64,000 bases of DNA from the NCBI GenBank assembly GCA_947474855.1, contig CANJKV010000003.1, forward strand, positions 1-64,000, written 5' to 3'. How positions within the stretch are numbered: the stretch's first letter is position 1; every line of letters starts with the position of its first letter. Shown piece after piece: positions 48,720 through 58,025 of the stretch. The stretch is from Aurantimonadaceae bacterium (GTDB lineage Bacteria; Pseudomonadota; Alphaproteobacteria; Rhizobiales; Rhizobiaceae). Made by a program: the position numbers and the translations under genes. Below the pieces are notes generated by a model. It saw nothing but the letters and a program-made list of their open reading frames with translations. It did not search any database and was not told where the DNA came from.

Positions 48720-50186
48720 ATGGCAGACGGAACGAACGGGCCGGGGACGCGCCGGGGCGTGATCGTGGGGCGAGAGGCCGCCGGGAGGCCGTCCATCGGC
48801 TTCGCGACCCGGCCGCGGCCGGAGGGTCCCGGCACGGCGGTCGGGGCGCCGCTCGACGGGCACGCCATCGCGATCGCCCCGACGGGCGCCGGCAAGCTGC
48901 TCTCCCTCGTCGTCCCCTGGACGCTCGGCTGGCCCGACGAGGGATCGGTCCTCGTGGTCGACCCGAAGGGCGAGGCGGCGGCGGTGACGGCGCGCGCCCG
49001 GGCACGGCGCGGCTCCGCCGTCCACGTCGTCGACCCGTTCCGCGTCAGCGGCCTGCGCCCATCGCCGTGCAACCCACTCCGGTTCATCGATCCCGACAGC
49101 GAGGACCTCCTCGACGACGCGAGAGCCGTGGCGGAGATGATGCTTCCTGAGCGTCACGACGTGCGGGACGCGTTCTGGCGCAGCCGGGCGCTTTGGTTCG
49201 TGACGACGGCGATCGTCCACGTCATGAGGGAGCGCAAGCCGCCGGAGCGGACCCTCGTGTCGGTTCGGGACGTCGTGTTCGGGTGGGCGCGGTCCATGAG
49301 GCGCGGCGAGCAGTTGCCGGGGGCGGCGGCGACGGCCCTGAAGCTTGAGGGCGACGATCCCGAGGTGAGGCGCGCCGCGGAGACGATGGAGCTCGGGTCG
49401 CCGGAGACGGTCGGCGGGATCCTCCACTACGCGCTCGAGGCGGTCGGCTTCATCCGCGGGGAGCCCGTGGAGCGCAGCCTCGAGTGCGGGGGCGTGGACT
49501 TCGAGTCCTTCGCGAGGGGCGATCCGACGACCTGCTTCCTCGTCCTGCCGCCCCACCTCCTGAAAACCCACGCGCCGCTGCTGCGCCTGTGGTCGTGGGC
49601 GTTCCTTTCGTCGGTCCAGCGGCGGACCCGCCCGCCCGCGGGCAGGACGCTGTTCGTCGTCGACGAGGCCGCCCAGCTCGGTCACTACGGCCCCCTCCTC
49701 ACGGCGGTCACGTTGCTTCGCGGCTACGGCCTGTCCACCCTCTCGCTCTGGCAGGACGGGGCGCAGCTCCGCTCCGCCTATCCCGACGATTGGAGGACGA
49801 TGGTCAACAACTGCCGGACGCTCGCCTGCTTCGGGGCGCGGACCGATGCGGGCTGGCGCGACGCGCTCGACACGCTGGGGATGGCGGGGTGCACCCGGTC
49901 GGAGGCGGAGGGACGGATCCTCGTGCTCTCGGACGGGCGGGAGCGGCTGCTCGACCGCATCGACTACCGGACGGATCCGCTCTTCGAGGGCGAGTTCGAC
50001 CCGAACCCGTTCCACGAGGCCGACGCGGGACCGATCGTCAGGCCGCGGACGAAGCGGCGCAAGCCGCGACGCCCGGCGGCCCGCCCCGGAGGCACGAGGA
50101 GACGCGTCGACCCCGACCTCGCCCGCGAGTACGATGCCGTCAAGGCGCAGGTGATGGCGCTCTGGGAGCCGGAAGCCGTGTTCTGA
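48720..50186 (+). CDS. TM-less TraG/VirD4-like (type IV coupling protein family) ATPase
   Basis: DGHAIAIAPTGAGKLLSLVVPWTLGWPDEGSVLVVDPKGEAAAVTARARA; TLFVVDEAAQLGHYGPLLTAVTLLRGYGLSTLSLWQDGAQLRSAYPDDWRTMVNNC. Confidence 0.88.
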   Translation: MADGTNGPGTRRGVIVGREAAGRPSIGFATRPRPEGPGTAVGAPLDGHAIAIAPTGAGKLLSLVVPWTLGWPDEGSVLVVDPKGEAAAVTARARARRGSAVHVVDPFRVSGLRPSPCNPLRFIDPDSEDLLDDARAVAEMMLPERHDVRDAFWRSRALWFVTTAIVHVMRERKPPERTLVSVRDVVFGWARSMRRGEQLPGAAATALKLEGDDPEVRRAAETMELGSPETVGGILHYALEAVGFIRGEPVERSLECGGVDFESFARGDPTTCFLVLPPHLLKTHAPLLRLWSWAFLSSVQRRTRPPAGRTLFVVDEAAQLGHYGPLLTAVTLLRGYGLSTLSLWQDGAQLRSAYPDDWRTMVNNCRTLACFGARTDAGWRDALDTLGMAGCTRSEAEGRILVLSDGRERLLDRIDYRTDPLFEGEFDPNPFHEADAGPIVRPRTKRRKPRRPAARPGGTRRRVDPDLAREYDAVKAQVMALWEPEAVF

Positions 50187-50375
50187 ATGTTGACCGCAGT
50201 CGCGCTGCACAACCGATCAGAATGCAAAGCTGTCGGGGATCTGAATGACGAACTCGAGGCACGATGTTGATCGACAGAGCCTATTGACACGCTTGCAGCC
50301 AACTCGCTCCACAGGTCATCGCGCTGATCGACGTCGAAACTGCGGCCCCATGCCAATCGCACAGCCAAAGGAAAC

Positions 50376-51428
50376 ATGACGGTTGCACCAAACGACTTTC
50401 GCCGGGACAAACCCAAGATATGGGTCGGGATGAACACGTTGAATCAAAGCCGCCCCTCCGCGAGGAATGAGCAGCTGTCACAAGCTTTGATCGACCCCGA
50501 TAAGATCGCCTTCCTTGCGCTGGCTTCGATCGAAGGTGTAGGCGCGGAAAGCCTCGCCTCCATTGCAGGCAGCGGGCAGACGTTTGAGTCGGTCTTGTCT
50601 GTCGAAATCCAGCATGAAGCGATCGAGCTTTTGCGGCGGCACGGCGCTCGGATCGACAGCGCCTCTTGGGCTGATTGGCGGAGCGTACGGGCTCGAGCCA
50701 TTGCAAGAGCTCGCCACTGGGCTGATGGTTTTGCCCGAGACGGCACACACGTCGTGTTCCGGCATGAAGATGCGTTTCCGAAACGCCTGCTGGATCTGTC
50801 CAGTCCTCCGTACTGGCTGTTCGTCAGGGGTAGCCTATCGGCTCTGTCGGTACCGTCGATTTCCGTCGTCGGCACGCGAAACCCGAGCGAGGACGGCCGA
50901 TGGCTGACGAAGTACGTTGGTGCAAGCCTGTCGATCTGGAACGCGGCAACCGTGAGCGGCTTGGCGGTCGGCGTTGACCAACTCGCCCACGAAGCTTCCA
51001 TCCGCGCTGGCGTTCCGACTGTTGCCGTCCTCGGATCAGGAATTCTCTCGGACCATGCCCCGGGCGCAGGAGATCTACGCGGACGCATCATCGAAGGCGG
51101 GGGCGCGATCGCGACGGAGTACCTGCCTGATGAAGGCCACAGTGCGAAGAACCTCGTTCGCCGAAACCGACTTCAGGCGGCGCTCGGAAGGGTTCTCATA
51201 CCAACCGAGTGGAATTCAAGGAGTGGAACCGCCCATACGGTAAGGTTCGCCACCCAGCTCCGAAGGCCGATAGCGCTCCTTCGACTGCCGGACTGGGATG
51301 AAGGCCGCGTAACGCCGACGATGGGTTGCGGCCTGGAGACCGGACGCATGTTTACGATCCCCGGAGAGGATGAGGCATTCCGCAGCTTCGTTCGAGACGC
51401 ACTTGCCGGGCCTTTGGGATCGGCTTGA
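50376..51428 (+). CDS. DprA/SMF-like DNA-processing family protein
   Basis: SISVVGTRNPSEDGRWLTKYVGASLSIWNAATVSGLAVGVDQLAHEASIRAGVPTVAVLGSGI...GGGAIATEYLPDEGHSAKNLVRRNRLQAALGRVLIPTEWNSRSGTAHTVRFA. Confidence 0.88.
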   Translation: MTVAPNDFRRDKPKIWVGMNTLNQSRPSARNEQLSQALIDPDKIAFLALASIEGVGAESLASIAGSGQTFESVLSVEIQHEAIELLRRHGARIDSASWADWRSVRARAIARARHWADGFARDGTHVVFRHEDAFPKRLLDLSSPPYWLFVRGSLSALSVPSISVVGTRNPSEDGRWLTKYVGASLSIWNAATVSGLAVGVDQLAHEASIRAGVPTVAVLGSGILSDHAPGAGDLRGRIIEGGGAIATEYLPDEGHSAKNLVRRNRLQAALGRVLIPTEWNSRSGTAHTVRFATQLRRPIALLRLPDWDEGRVTPTMGCGLETGRMFTIPGEDEAFRSFVRDALAGPLGSA

Positions 51429-51429
51429 A

Positions 51430-51508
51430 GCTTCGACGCCGATCAGCGCGGTATCCTGTCAGCCGGGTTGACCCGAGGCGGCTTGGCCCCGCTCGACGAT
51501 CAATCGTC
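51430..51508 (-). repeat. dispersed ~80-nt repeat, copy D (divergent)
   Basis: cttcgacgccgatcagcgcggtatcctgtcagccgggttgacc...cgacgatcaatcg on + strand. Confidence 0.6.
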
Positions 51509-51609
51509 AGAGCGAGCCGTGCATCTGCGTTGCACCGCCGATTCCCTGAAACGAAGAGCTTCGCCGCCGAGCGTCATGGAATCCAGCCTGCCTTGGACGG
51601 CCTGCCCTG

Positions 51610-51789
51610 TCATTTCACTTCGTAGACCCTCACGACATCGCTCTCGACGTCTTCGCGATCGAATATGAACGCATCAGGATCGGTGATGTAGCCGAGCTCC
51701 GCTTCGCTCGCGTCCTCAGCCTCCACTTCCCAGATCTCCCGGACGATCACGCGCAGCTCGACTCGGTACTTCTTCATTGCCCTCGGCAT
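51610..51789 (-). CDS. small hypothetical protein
   Basis: MPRAMKKYRVELRVIVREIWEVEAEDASEAELGYITDPDAFIFDREDVESDVVRVYEVK. Confidence 0.65.
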   Translation of the reverse strand: MPRAMKKYRVELRVIVREIWEVEAEDASEAELGYITDPDAFIFDREDVESDVVRVYEVK

Positions 51790-52165
51790 GGAAGCGGCCT
51801 CCTGACATCGACAAGTGGGAACTCGCACTCGATCCGATGCGCCCGGCATCTCGCCGTCCATGCATCGGGATGGTCAGCTTTCTTGGATGGCCCCTGTTGC
51901 ACCCCGGCATCGGCACGCTCGACAGGTCACCATGCCGATCGGCAACTTGCGCATCCTGGCGGCGGCGCACGGGCTTGACCCCATCCTGTTCCCGAGGAGA
52001 TCGTTCCGGAAGCGCGATTCAAGCCAGCCTGCGTTCACGCGCCATGCGGGCTCCCAAGCGACCTCCTGGTGATGCCGCACGTGGACAAGGCGGCTCGCAA
52101 CCGTCGCCGCGCGAGCGCACCGCAGCGGTGAGATCCTCGAGGCCGCAAGCTGCGGAAATGCCCCG

Positions 52166-52459
52166 CTAGGCCTCCGTCGCCGCGGATGGACTTCCCATGG
52201 CGACAGGTTTCGAACTGCCGGATACCCCGACGAGGATCGTCCCGTCGCCGGCATCGAGAAAGATGGCTCCCGCCATCTCGAGCGCGGTCCTGATGCGGGC
52301 GACGCTCGACGCCCGCGGGACGTGGCCGCTTCCCTCGAACTCGTTGAGCAGGTTCCTGCCGCACTCGGCCAGGCGGCACAGCTCCGTCTGCGAGAGCCCG
52401 AGCATCGCGCGGGCGCCGCGGCAGGCGATCCCGTCGATGCGTCCGGCGGGGCGCAGCAT
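52166..52459 (-). CDS. XRE-family HTH protein
   Basis: GARAMLGLSQTELCRLAECGRNLLNEFEGSGHVPRASSVARIRTALEMAGAIFLDAGDGTILVG. Confidence 0.82.
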   Translation of the reverse strand: MLRPAGRIDGIACRGARAMLGLSQTELCRLAECGRNLLNEFEGSGHVPRASSVARIRTALEMAGAIFLDAGDGTILVGVSGSSKPVAMGSPSAATEA

Positions 52460-52594
52460 TCCCGGAAAGGGCGAGGAGCGCTCGCGAACGTCGGCATCCA
52501 CGCGGGACGACCCGGCCCCGAACGTGGACAGGATGCCGTCTTTCGTCAAAGGCCCGCATCCGGTGTCCACCGGGCGTGGCGCCGGGCGCCGACG

Positions 52595-52666
52595 CTTCCG
52601 GCGAACGTCGACCAGTTGTGCCTCGTAGGATTCATCGCTCCAAGCGTTCCGTCGGCTTGCGGCGCC
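52595..52666 (+). repeat. ~70-nt direct repeat, copy 1 (27-nt identical core)
   Basis: core ttgtgcctcgtaggattcatcgctcca at 52616-52642. Confidence 0.88.
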
Positions 52667-53002
52667 ACTGCCCGTGTCCGCCGGACCTTCACGAGTCCGC
52701 CCCAGCCCCGTAGGCCGCGGCAGGGCCATAGTGCCCCAAGCACGGCGCGGCGTCGACCCGGCACGGTCGCAAGGCGGGCCGCGACGCCCGGCCGCTGGTC
52801 GAATCCTTCGTCCAATCCTTTCCCGCTGACCGCGCGGCCCGCGGCGGCGGTCCTTCCGCCCTCCCGTCCACCTGGCCCGAACGGAGCGTGGGTTGACCCC
52901 GCCTCCCCGTACGGCAACGCGAGCGCCCGAAGGGGCGGTCGTCCCGCGTCGGCGGAGCCGACGCGCACCGGGAATGCCGACGATCGAGGCGATGCCGGCT
53001 TC

Positions 53003-53371
53003 CTAAGCCATTCCGGTGCGCAGGGAGGGTGCGGTCGCGCTGTCGGGATCGCCGGGGCTCTCCTCGACCCCGCCGTATCCGCCGATCGGGAGGTCGGGGT
53101 CGATGTCCGCGTCGGCGTCGAACCGAAGCAGCCAGCAGCCGCTGCCGCCCGCCGCCGTCGCGGCGGCGAGGAACGGCTCCGAGAAGCCGAAGCGGCGCAG
53201 CCGCGCCAGGGTCTCGTCCCGGACGTCCTCGGACGCCAGCGACGCGGTCGAGACGATCCACCCGTGTTCGTACGGGATGACCGTCACGGGATGGTCGGCC
53301 CCGTCCAGGATCGCCGCATCCCCGTCGGTGAGGTGGCCGGTCGAGATGTCCTTGAAGCTCAGAATGGTCAT
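53003..53371 (-). CDS. hypothetical protein
   Basis: MTILSFKDISTGHLTDGDAAILDGADHPVTVIPYEHGWIVSTASLASEDVRDETLARLRRFGFSEPFLAAATAAGGSGCWLLRFDADADI. Confidence 0.7.
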   Translation of the reverse strand: MTILSFKDISTGHLTDGDAAILDGADHPVTVIPYEHGWIVSTASLASEDVRDETLARLRRFGFSEPFLAAATAAGGSGCWLLRFDADADIDPDLPIGGYGGVEESPGDPDSATAPSLRTGMA

Positions 53372-53728
53372 GCGCGCTCCCCCGTCTGCCACCTCAGGGT
53401 CGCCCAGGGGAATGTGGCCCGCAAGCGGCGCCGCACGGAAGCGAACGGGCCACGGGACTTCGACTCCGCCAATCGAAGGCCATCCCGCATTGACCGTTGG
53501 CGCACCGCCTCCGCTTCGGTGCAAGCGGCCTTCGATCTCACCGCCCCCCCACGCGACCGCGCGCGGCAACGCGCGCCGTCCGCGCCCGATCCGGGATGCG
53601 GCAATGGCCGGACCCGCAGCCCCGCCGCACAAGCCGCAGGACCCGGCCGGAGCGCCGAATGCGCGGAGATCGACCACGCATCGTGAACAGCCCTTTCTCT
53701 CCGAAGCCGACCGCGGATCGGCCCGGGG

Positions 53729-54133
53729 TCAGCCGAACAGGGCTCTTGCGACCTCGGCCGTGACGACCGGCTTCTGGAGGAGCGGAACGCTCTGGTAGTC
53801 GGTTGGAACCGTCCACCGGTCGTAGCCCGTCGCGAAGACGCAGGGCACGCCCCGCCTGCGCAGGACGTCGACCAGAGGAAAGACCCTCTCTCCCAGAAGG
53901 TTGATGTCGAGCACGGCGCCATCGATGGCCTGCCCGTTGAGGACGACATCGAAGGCAAGCGTCAACGAGGACACGGGCCCCACCACCTCGGCGCCGAAGT
54001 CCTCGAAGTCGCGGACCGTCTCCTCGGCCACGAAGAAGTCGTCCTCGACAACCAGGACGCGCTTGTTCCTCAAGCTGGGCGGCTGGGGCCGGAAGGCGTT
54101 CCGGGGCTCCTGGTCCATGCTGTCATGGGTCAT
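53729..54133 (-). CDS. single-domain response regulator
   Basis: KRVLVVEDDFFVAEETVRDFEDFGAEVVGPVSSL...DGAVLDINLLGERVFPLVDVLRRRGVPCVFATGYD...LLQKPV. Confidence 0.9.
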   Translation of the reverse strand: MTHDSMDQEPRNAFRPQPPSLRNKRVLVVEDDFFVAEETVRDFEDFGAEVVGPVSSLTLAFDVVLNGQAIDGAVLDINLLGERVFPLVDVLRRRGVPCVFATGYDRWTVPTDYQSVPLLQKPVVTAEVARALFG

Positions 54134-54529
54134 GATCGGTCCATCCGCCGCAGGTTGTCCGCGCTCAAACAGGCACGGTGGGCAAGTCATGGCAATCATT
54201 TGATGATGGCTGGACAGATGATGGCCCGCAAAGCTTCGCCGGCTGATACAAGCCGACCTAACATGTTGTCGCTCATGCATTTCCTCCGGAACGCGCAACT
54301 CGCGTCCGCCATTGCTCCGACGCGCGGGTGACCTCCCGACCCACGCTCATCGGTAGACCGAAATGCATGATGGTTGGTCCAGCCCGCCGTCGCGTCTCTC
54401 CCGCGACGGCGGGTCCTTGCCGCAATGCGGCGTCCGGCGAAGCGAAGCGCGCCGCAGCCTGCCATCGCCGCCGACCCCGGAACCATCGGCGTCAACGACA
54501 AGACGAAGCCGGCCTGCTACTTCATCCGA

Positions 54530-54772
54530 ATGGATCGGCGCTCCATCCTGCAACGCCTTGCACAGGCCCACCAACACATCGCCTTGGCCGACCGCCTCGT
54601 CATGCGGCAACGCGATCTCGTGGAGAGATTGGAGCGTGCAGGTCACGACGCTGCCGAGGCACTTAGAATGCTCGCGAACCTCGAGGACCTTCAGCGCCTT
54701 CACCTCGCAGACCGCATCCGCCTCGAGCGGGAACTCGCCAACCTCGATGAAGGGCGACATCCACGCACATAG
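54530..54772 (+). CDS. small helical hypothetical protein
   Basis: MDRRSILQRLAQAHQHIALADRLVMRQRDLVERLERAGHDAAEALRMLANLEDLQRLHLADRIRLEREL. Confidence 0.6.
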   Translation: MDRRSILQRLAQAHQHIALADRLVMRQRDLVERLERAGHDAAEALRMLANLEDLQRLHLADRIRLERELANLDEGRHPRT

Positions 54773-55319
54773 ATGCGTTCAGGCGGTTCCGTCCGGCATC
54801 TTCCCGATGGTTGGCGGCGAGGCGGCGGCCCGCCTCCAGGAGGACGGCCTCGATGAGCCGGGACAGGATGTCCTCGTCGAGCTCCCGCGCGAGGTCGAGG
54901 GCGGCGATGAGGTGGTTGACCATGTCGATGCGCGCGTGGCCCTGTGGCTTCGCGGGTCGTGCCTCGAAGAGAGCGTCGGCATAGTACCGCGTTACCTCTC
55001 CCTGGCCATGGAAGGCGCGGCCGAGCCCAGACACGGGCTGCGGTTCCGGATGGCCGTCGACGATCCTGTAGGTGGGGGCGAAGGTCGTTCCGTTCTCGTA
55101 CGCCTCCCGCAGGCTGGCCGCGAAAGGCTCCGGATCCTCTGGGTGGATCTTGGCGGCGAAGCGCGAAAGCGCTGTCCTGGCGTGCCCCTCCTCGGGTGCC
55201 ACGCCGAAGGCCGCGCAGACCCTCTCGTCGGCATGCACGACCTGCGAAGTCGGGTCGAGGCGCCAGAAGCCGAGCAGGTTGTGCCCCGATCCCCCGCCGA
55301 CCTTTCGCGCCGGCGCCAT
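54663..55319 (-). CDS. PAS-domain protein (C-terminal extent uncertain; overlaps the gene on the + strand)
   Basis: GFWRLDPTSQVVHADERVCAAFGVAPEEGHARTALSRFAAKIHPEDPEPFAASLREAYENGTTFAPTYRIV. Confidence 0.65.
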   Translation of the reverse strand: MAPARKVGGGSGHNLLGFWRLDPTSQVVHADERVCAAFGVAPEEGHARTALSRFAAKIHPEDPEPFAASLREAYENGTTFAPTYRIVDGHPEPQPVSGLGRAFHGQGEVTRYYADALFEARPAKPQGHARIDMVNHLIAALDLARELDEDILSRLIEAVLLEAGRRLAANHREDAGRNRLNASMCVDVALHRGWRVPARGGCGLRGEGAEGPRGSRAF

Positions 55320-55575
55320 CGACCGCCCTCCACCAACGTTCGTTGACCCACGCGCCGCGTCCGCGAGCGCTGCCCGGCGACAGATGATCTTGCCGGAAGG
55401 GCCGCGGGTCCAATGCCGCCCGGGTGTTCGCCGGAGCCGCCGACCCATGTTGCCCGCGGCGCGATGAATGGTTCCGGCAACGTGGTGGGCACCGGGAGCA
55501 AGGTGCCGCATCCGCCCGAGCCCGCACCCCGGACTTGCTCCGATTGAACGGCTGGGTTCGGCCTGCCCGCTCCTG

Positions 55576-55968
55576 TCAGCCGTCTCCGAACAGGGAGCGC
55601 GCCAACCACGCGGCTTCTTGGGGCTTCTGGTGGTAGGGCACGTGACGGAAGGCGGCAGGGATGAGCTGTTCCTCATAGCTGGTGGAGAAGACGAAGGGCA
55701 CGCCCAGCCGTTGCAGTTCCTCCGCCGACGGAAAGACCGCCCCGTCCGGCAGGTTGATGTCGAGCGTCGCCCCATCTACGGCATCGTCGGCGGCGAGGAG
55801 GGCGAGCGCCTGCGCCATGGACGGGACGGGTCCCAGGACCACCGCGCCCAGGTCCTGAAACTCACAGGCCATGTCGAAGGCGATGAAGTAGTCGTCCTCG
55901 ACGATCAGGATGCGCTTTCCCGATAGGTTCATGGGCCTGGGCTGACGCGACGGATGCTGAGCGGCCAT
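55576..55968 (-). CDS. single-domain response regulator
   Basis: KRILIVEDDYFIAFDMACEFQDLGAVVLGPVPSMAQAL...DGATLDINLPDGAVFPSAEELQRLGVPFVFSTSY...YHQKP. Confidence 0.9.
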   Translation of the reverse strand: MAAQHPSRQPRPMNLSGKRILIVEDDYFIAFDMACEFQDLGAVVLGPVPSMAQALALLAADDAVDGATLDINLPDGAVFPSAEELQRLGVPFVFSTSYEEQLIPAAFRHVPYHQKPQEAAWLARSLFGDG

Positions 55969-56657
55969 GCGGCTCCCCTTCATGAAGGCTCCGAATGGAC
56001 CACGATTAACGGCATCGAGCCAGGTGGGGCAAAGACTTACATGGTGAGTGCCTGACATACGTCCGGCAAAGGGTCAGCCACATGAGGCTCGGCGCCTCCT
56101 TCCACGAAGCGGCCGCGGAGCAGTTCGCAGACGGAAGGATCGGCCGGCGAGCTGCCGGCATGGCTGGGTAGGCTCCTGGCTGCCTGAGCTGAACACCTGG
56201 CTCTGAGTTGCGACCCGTCGGGGGGTGGGGGCGCGGCAACATCGCCGTGGGCAGAGGCCCGACGCCGATGAGGGTCGCGATAGGTGCGTTCGTTGCCGCG
56301 TCGTCGGTCGTGGCTGAAGTGTCGAGGGCTGCTTGGCAGGGGCGCTTTCCGTGGTTTGCACGAGGCGCGTCTTTAGCCCGGACTGCCGACGACAGGAGCC
56401 CGCCGGCAGCAGCCCGGTGGGTCGGGTTGTCGAACCGGAGGGTTGGCACGGCTTGATGGGCCCCGACGACAAGCCGGGGCGTGCCGCTCGTGCACCCGAT
56501 GGCTGTCCCGCTCCGGAACGCCTGGCTCAGCCGTCCTTGCTCGGGCCTGTTGCCTACGCAGCTCATTGCCGCGGCGCAGGGCGGTTCTCCGATCGAGGAC
56601 GTTAGCGGAAAGGGCGAAAGGGAGCCCGATGCCTAACTGGGCAGGGCGTCTCCCTTG

Positions 56658-57119
56658 TCATCTCTTCGGGAGCAAGCCCTTGGCTATGCTCGTCTTGACC
56701 GTGCGGAGCCGATCGGCCACCTCGCCCGCGATCCGCGCCTCCACCCTGTCGACTGCCTTGGCGTGGAAGCGCCTCAGAACGGCGCCGATCGGCTTCGTGG
56801 TGAAATGGAGGTGATTGTTGATCTCCAGGTATGCCACATGGTCGGCATACTGGATCAGGTAGAGGAGCTCGTTGCTATCCCTGCTGCCCAGGTGGAGGTG
56901 CATGATCCCGTCCTCCTCCAGAAGCTCGTCATGCGTGACGCCGATACCCTTTCGGTAAGCCCATCGGGGAAGTTCGTGCCCGCTTTCGATGCAATCCTGG
57001 ATCACGTCGAAGAACGGCAGCAGGTCAGGACGCTGGGCCATGCCGATCGTGTCGCGCCAACTGTCAGCGATATAGACGAGCTTCGGTCTCCGCTGGATGC
57101 GCGGCAGCTTCAAACGCAT
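56658..57119 (-). CDS. hypothetical protein
   Basis: MRLKLPRIQRRPKLVYIADSWRDTIGMAQRPDLLPFFDVIQDCIESGHELPRWAYRKGIGVTHDELLEEDGIMHLHLGSRDSNELLYLIQYADHVAYLEINNH. Confidence 0.72.
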   Translation of the reverse strand: MRLKLPRIQRRPKLVYIADSWRDTIGMAQRPDLLPFFDVIQDCIESGHELPRWAYRKGIGVTHDELLEEDGIMHLHLGSRDSNELLYLIQYADHVAYLEINNHLHFTTKPIGAVLRRFHAKAVDRVEARIAGEVADRLRTVKTSIAKGLLPKR

Positions 57120-57134
57120 GAGGAAGGTCGGGGA

Positions 57135-57401
57135 TCAGCGGCCGAAGAGACGCTTGTGCAGTTCGGTGCGGTCCATCCCGGTCGCCAGCCACGCCTTGCC
57201 CTCGTCGACCTCGTCGGCCACGCGAACCAACCTCTTCCTCGTGGTCTCCGTGTCCGCTGCCGCACGGGGCATGGCGACGGAAGACCTCTTGCCACCTACC
57301 GACGTAGCTCCATCGCCGACGCTCACACGACGTTGAGCCGGCGCAGGAATTCCTCGCTCCAATGTCAGGGTAGGCATCATCAATCTCCAGGACAGGCTCA
57401 T
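57135..57401 (-). CDS. small hypothetical protein upstream of the 56658-57119 gene
   Basis: C-terminal part RAAADTETTRKRLVRVADEVDEGKAWLATGMDRTELHKRLFGR is protein-like; same strand, 15 nt before the next start. Confidence 0.45.
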   Translation of the reverse strand: MSLSWRLMMPTLTLERGIPAPAQRRVSVGDGATSVGGKRSSVAMPRAAADTETTRKRLVRVADEVDEGKAWLATGMDRTELHKRLFGR

Positions 57402-57998
57402 GTCTAGCCCGCGACCGTTTCCAAATCAACAACTCCTGGACCCTGCCGCGGTTGCCGGCGTGGACGTGCCCAGTCGAGGTAAGATGCGGACCCGACCCCA
57501 TCTGAAGAACGGGTGGGGCCGCCGAAGCGACGTTGTCGCACGAGCGAACTGCGACGCGGTCCTGAAACCCACCATGGGCATCGCTTGATCCGACATGGAT
57601 GATCGTACGATAAGTCCGAGCCGGCGGCATGGTCGAACGTGCCAACAGGCATGACCTGCTCACCGCATCAAATGGATGCCTCCCGCAAGGGTCGCAAGAA
57701 CCGCATGTCGTCAGACAGTCTTGCCTCGACCTGAAGGAACTGCGCGGTGAGGTGCGAAGCGGGCAGCAACTGCCGGCAAGTTCGATAGGCTTGAGGATGC
57801 ACAAGCCGAGGCTTGGAACTCCGTCTTTCCTTCCCCGACCATCGCGCCACCGCCCCGTTCTTCGGACGCCGCGACTTCGCGGCGATGTCCAGCCTTGCCT
57901 GGATGGCGGATTGGGTGGCCGCCCAAAGCAAGCGCGCGCTCAGACCCTGCACAAGGTGACGGCAGCATTCGGCACCGCGCGTGTGAGCCCCTCCCCAC

Positions 57999-58025
57999 GC
58001 TCTCGGCTCTCCTCAAGCCGAGAGC
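57999..58025 (-). terminator. 10-bp perfect hairpin containing the GAF gene stop codon in its loop
   Basis: GCTCTCGGCT-CTCCTCA-AGCCGAGAGC. Confidence 0.6.

Noticed and set aside
10474-51508. Dispersed ~80-nt repeats as integron attC sites (two follow stop codons directly)
   Set aside because: No RYYYAAC/GTTRRRY core pair and no integron integrase in the window
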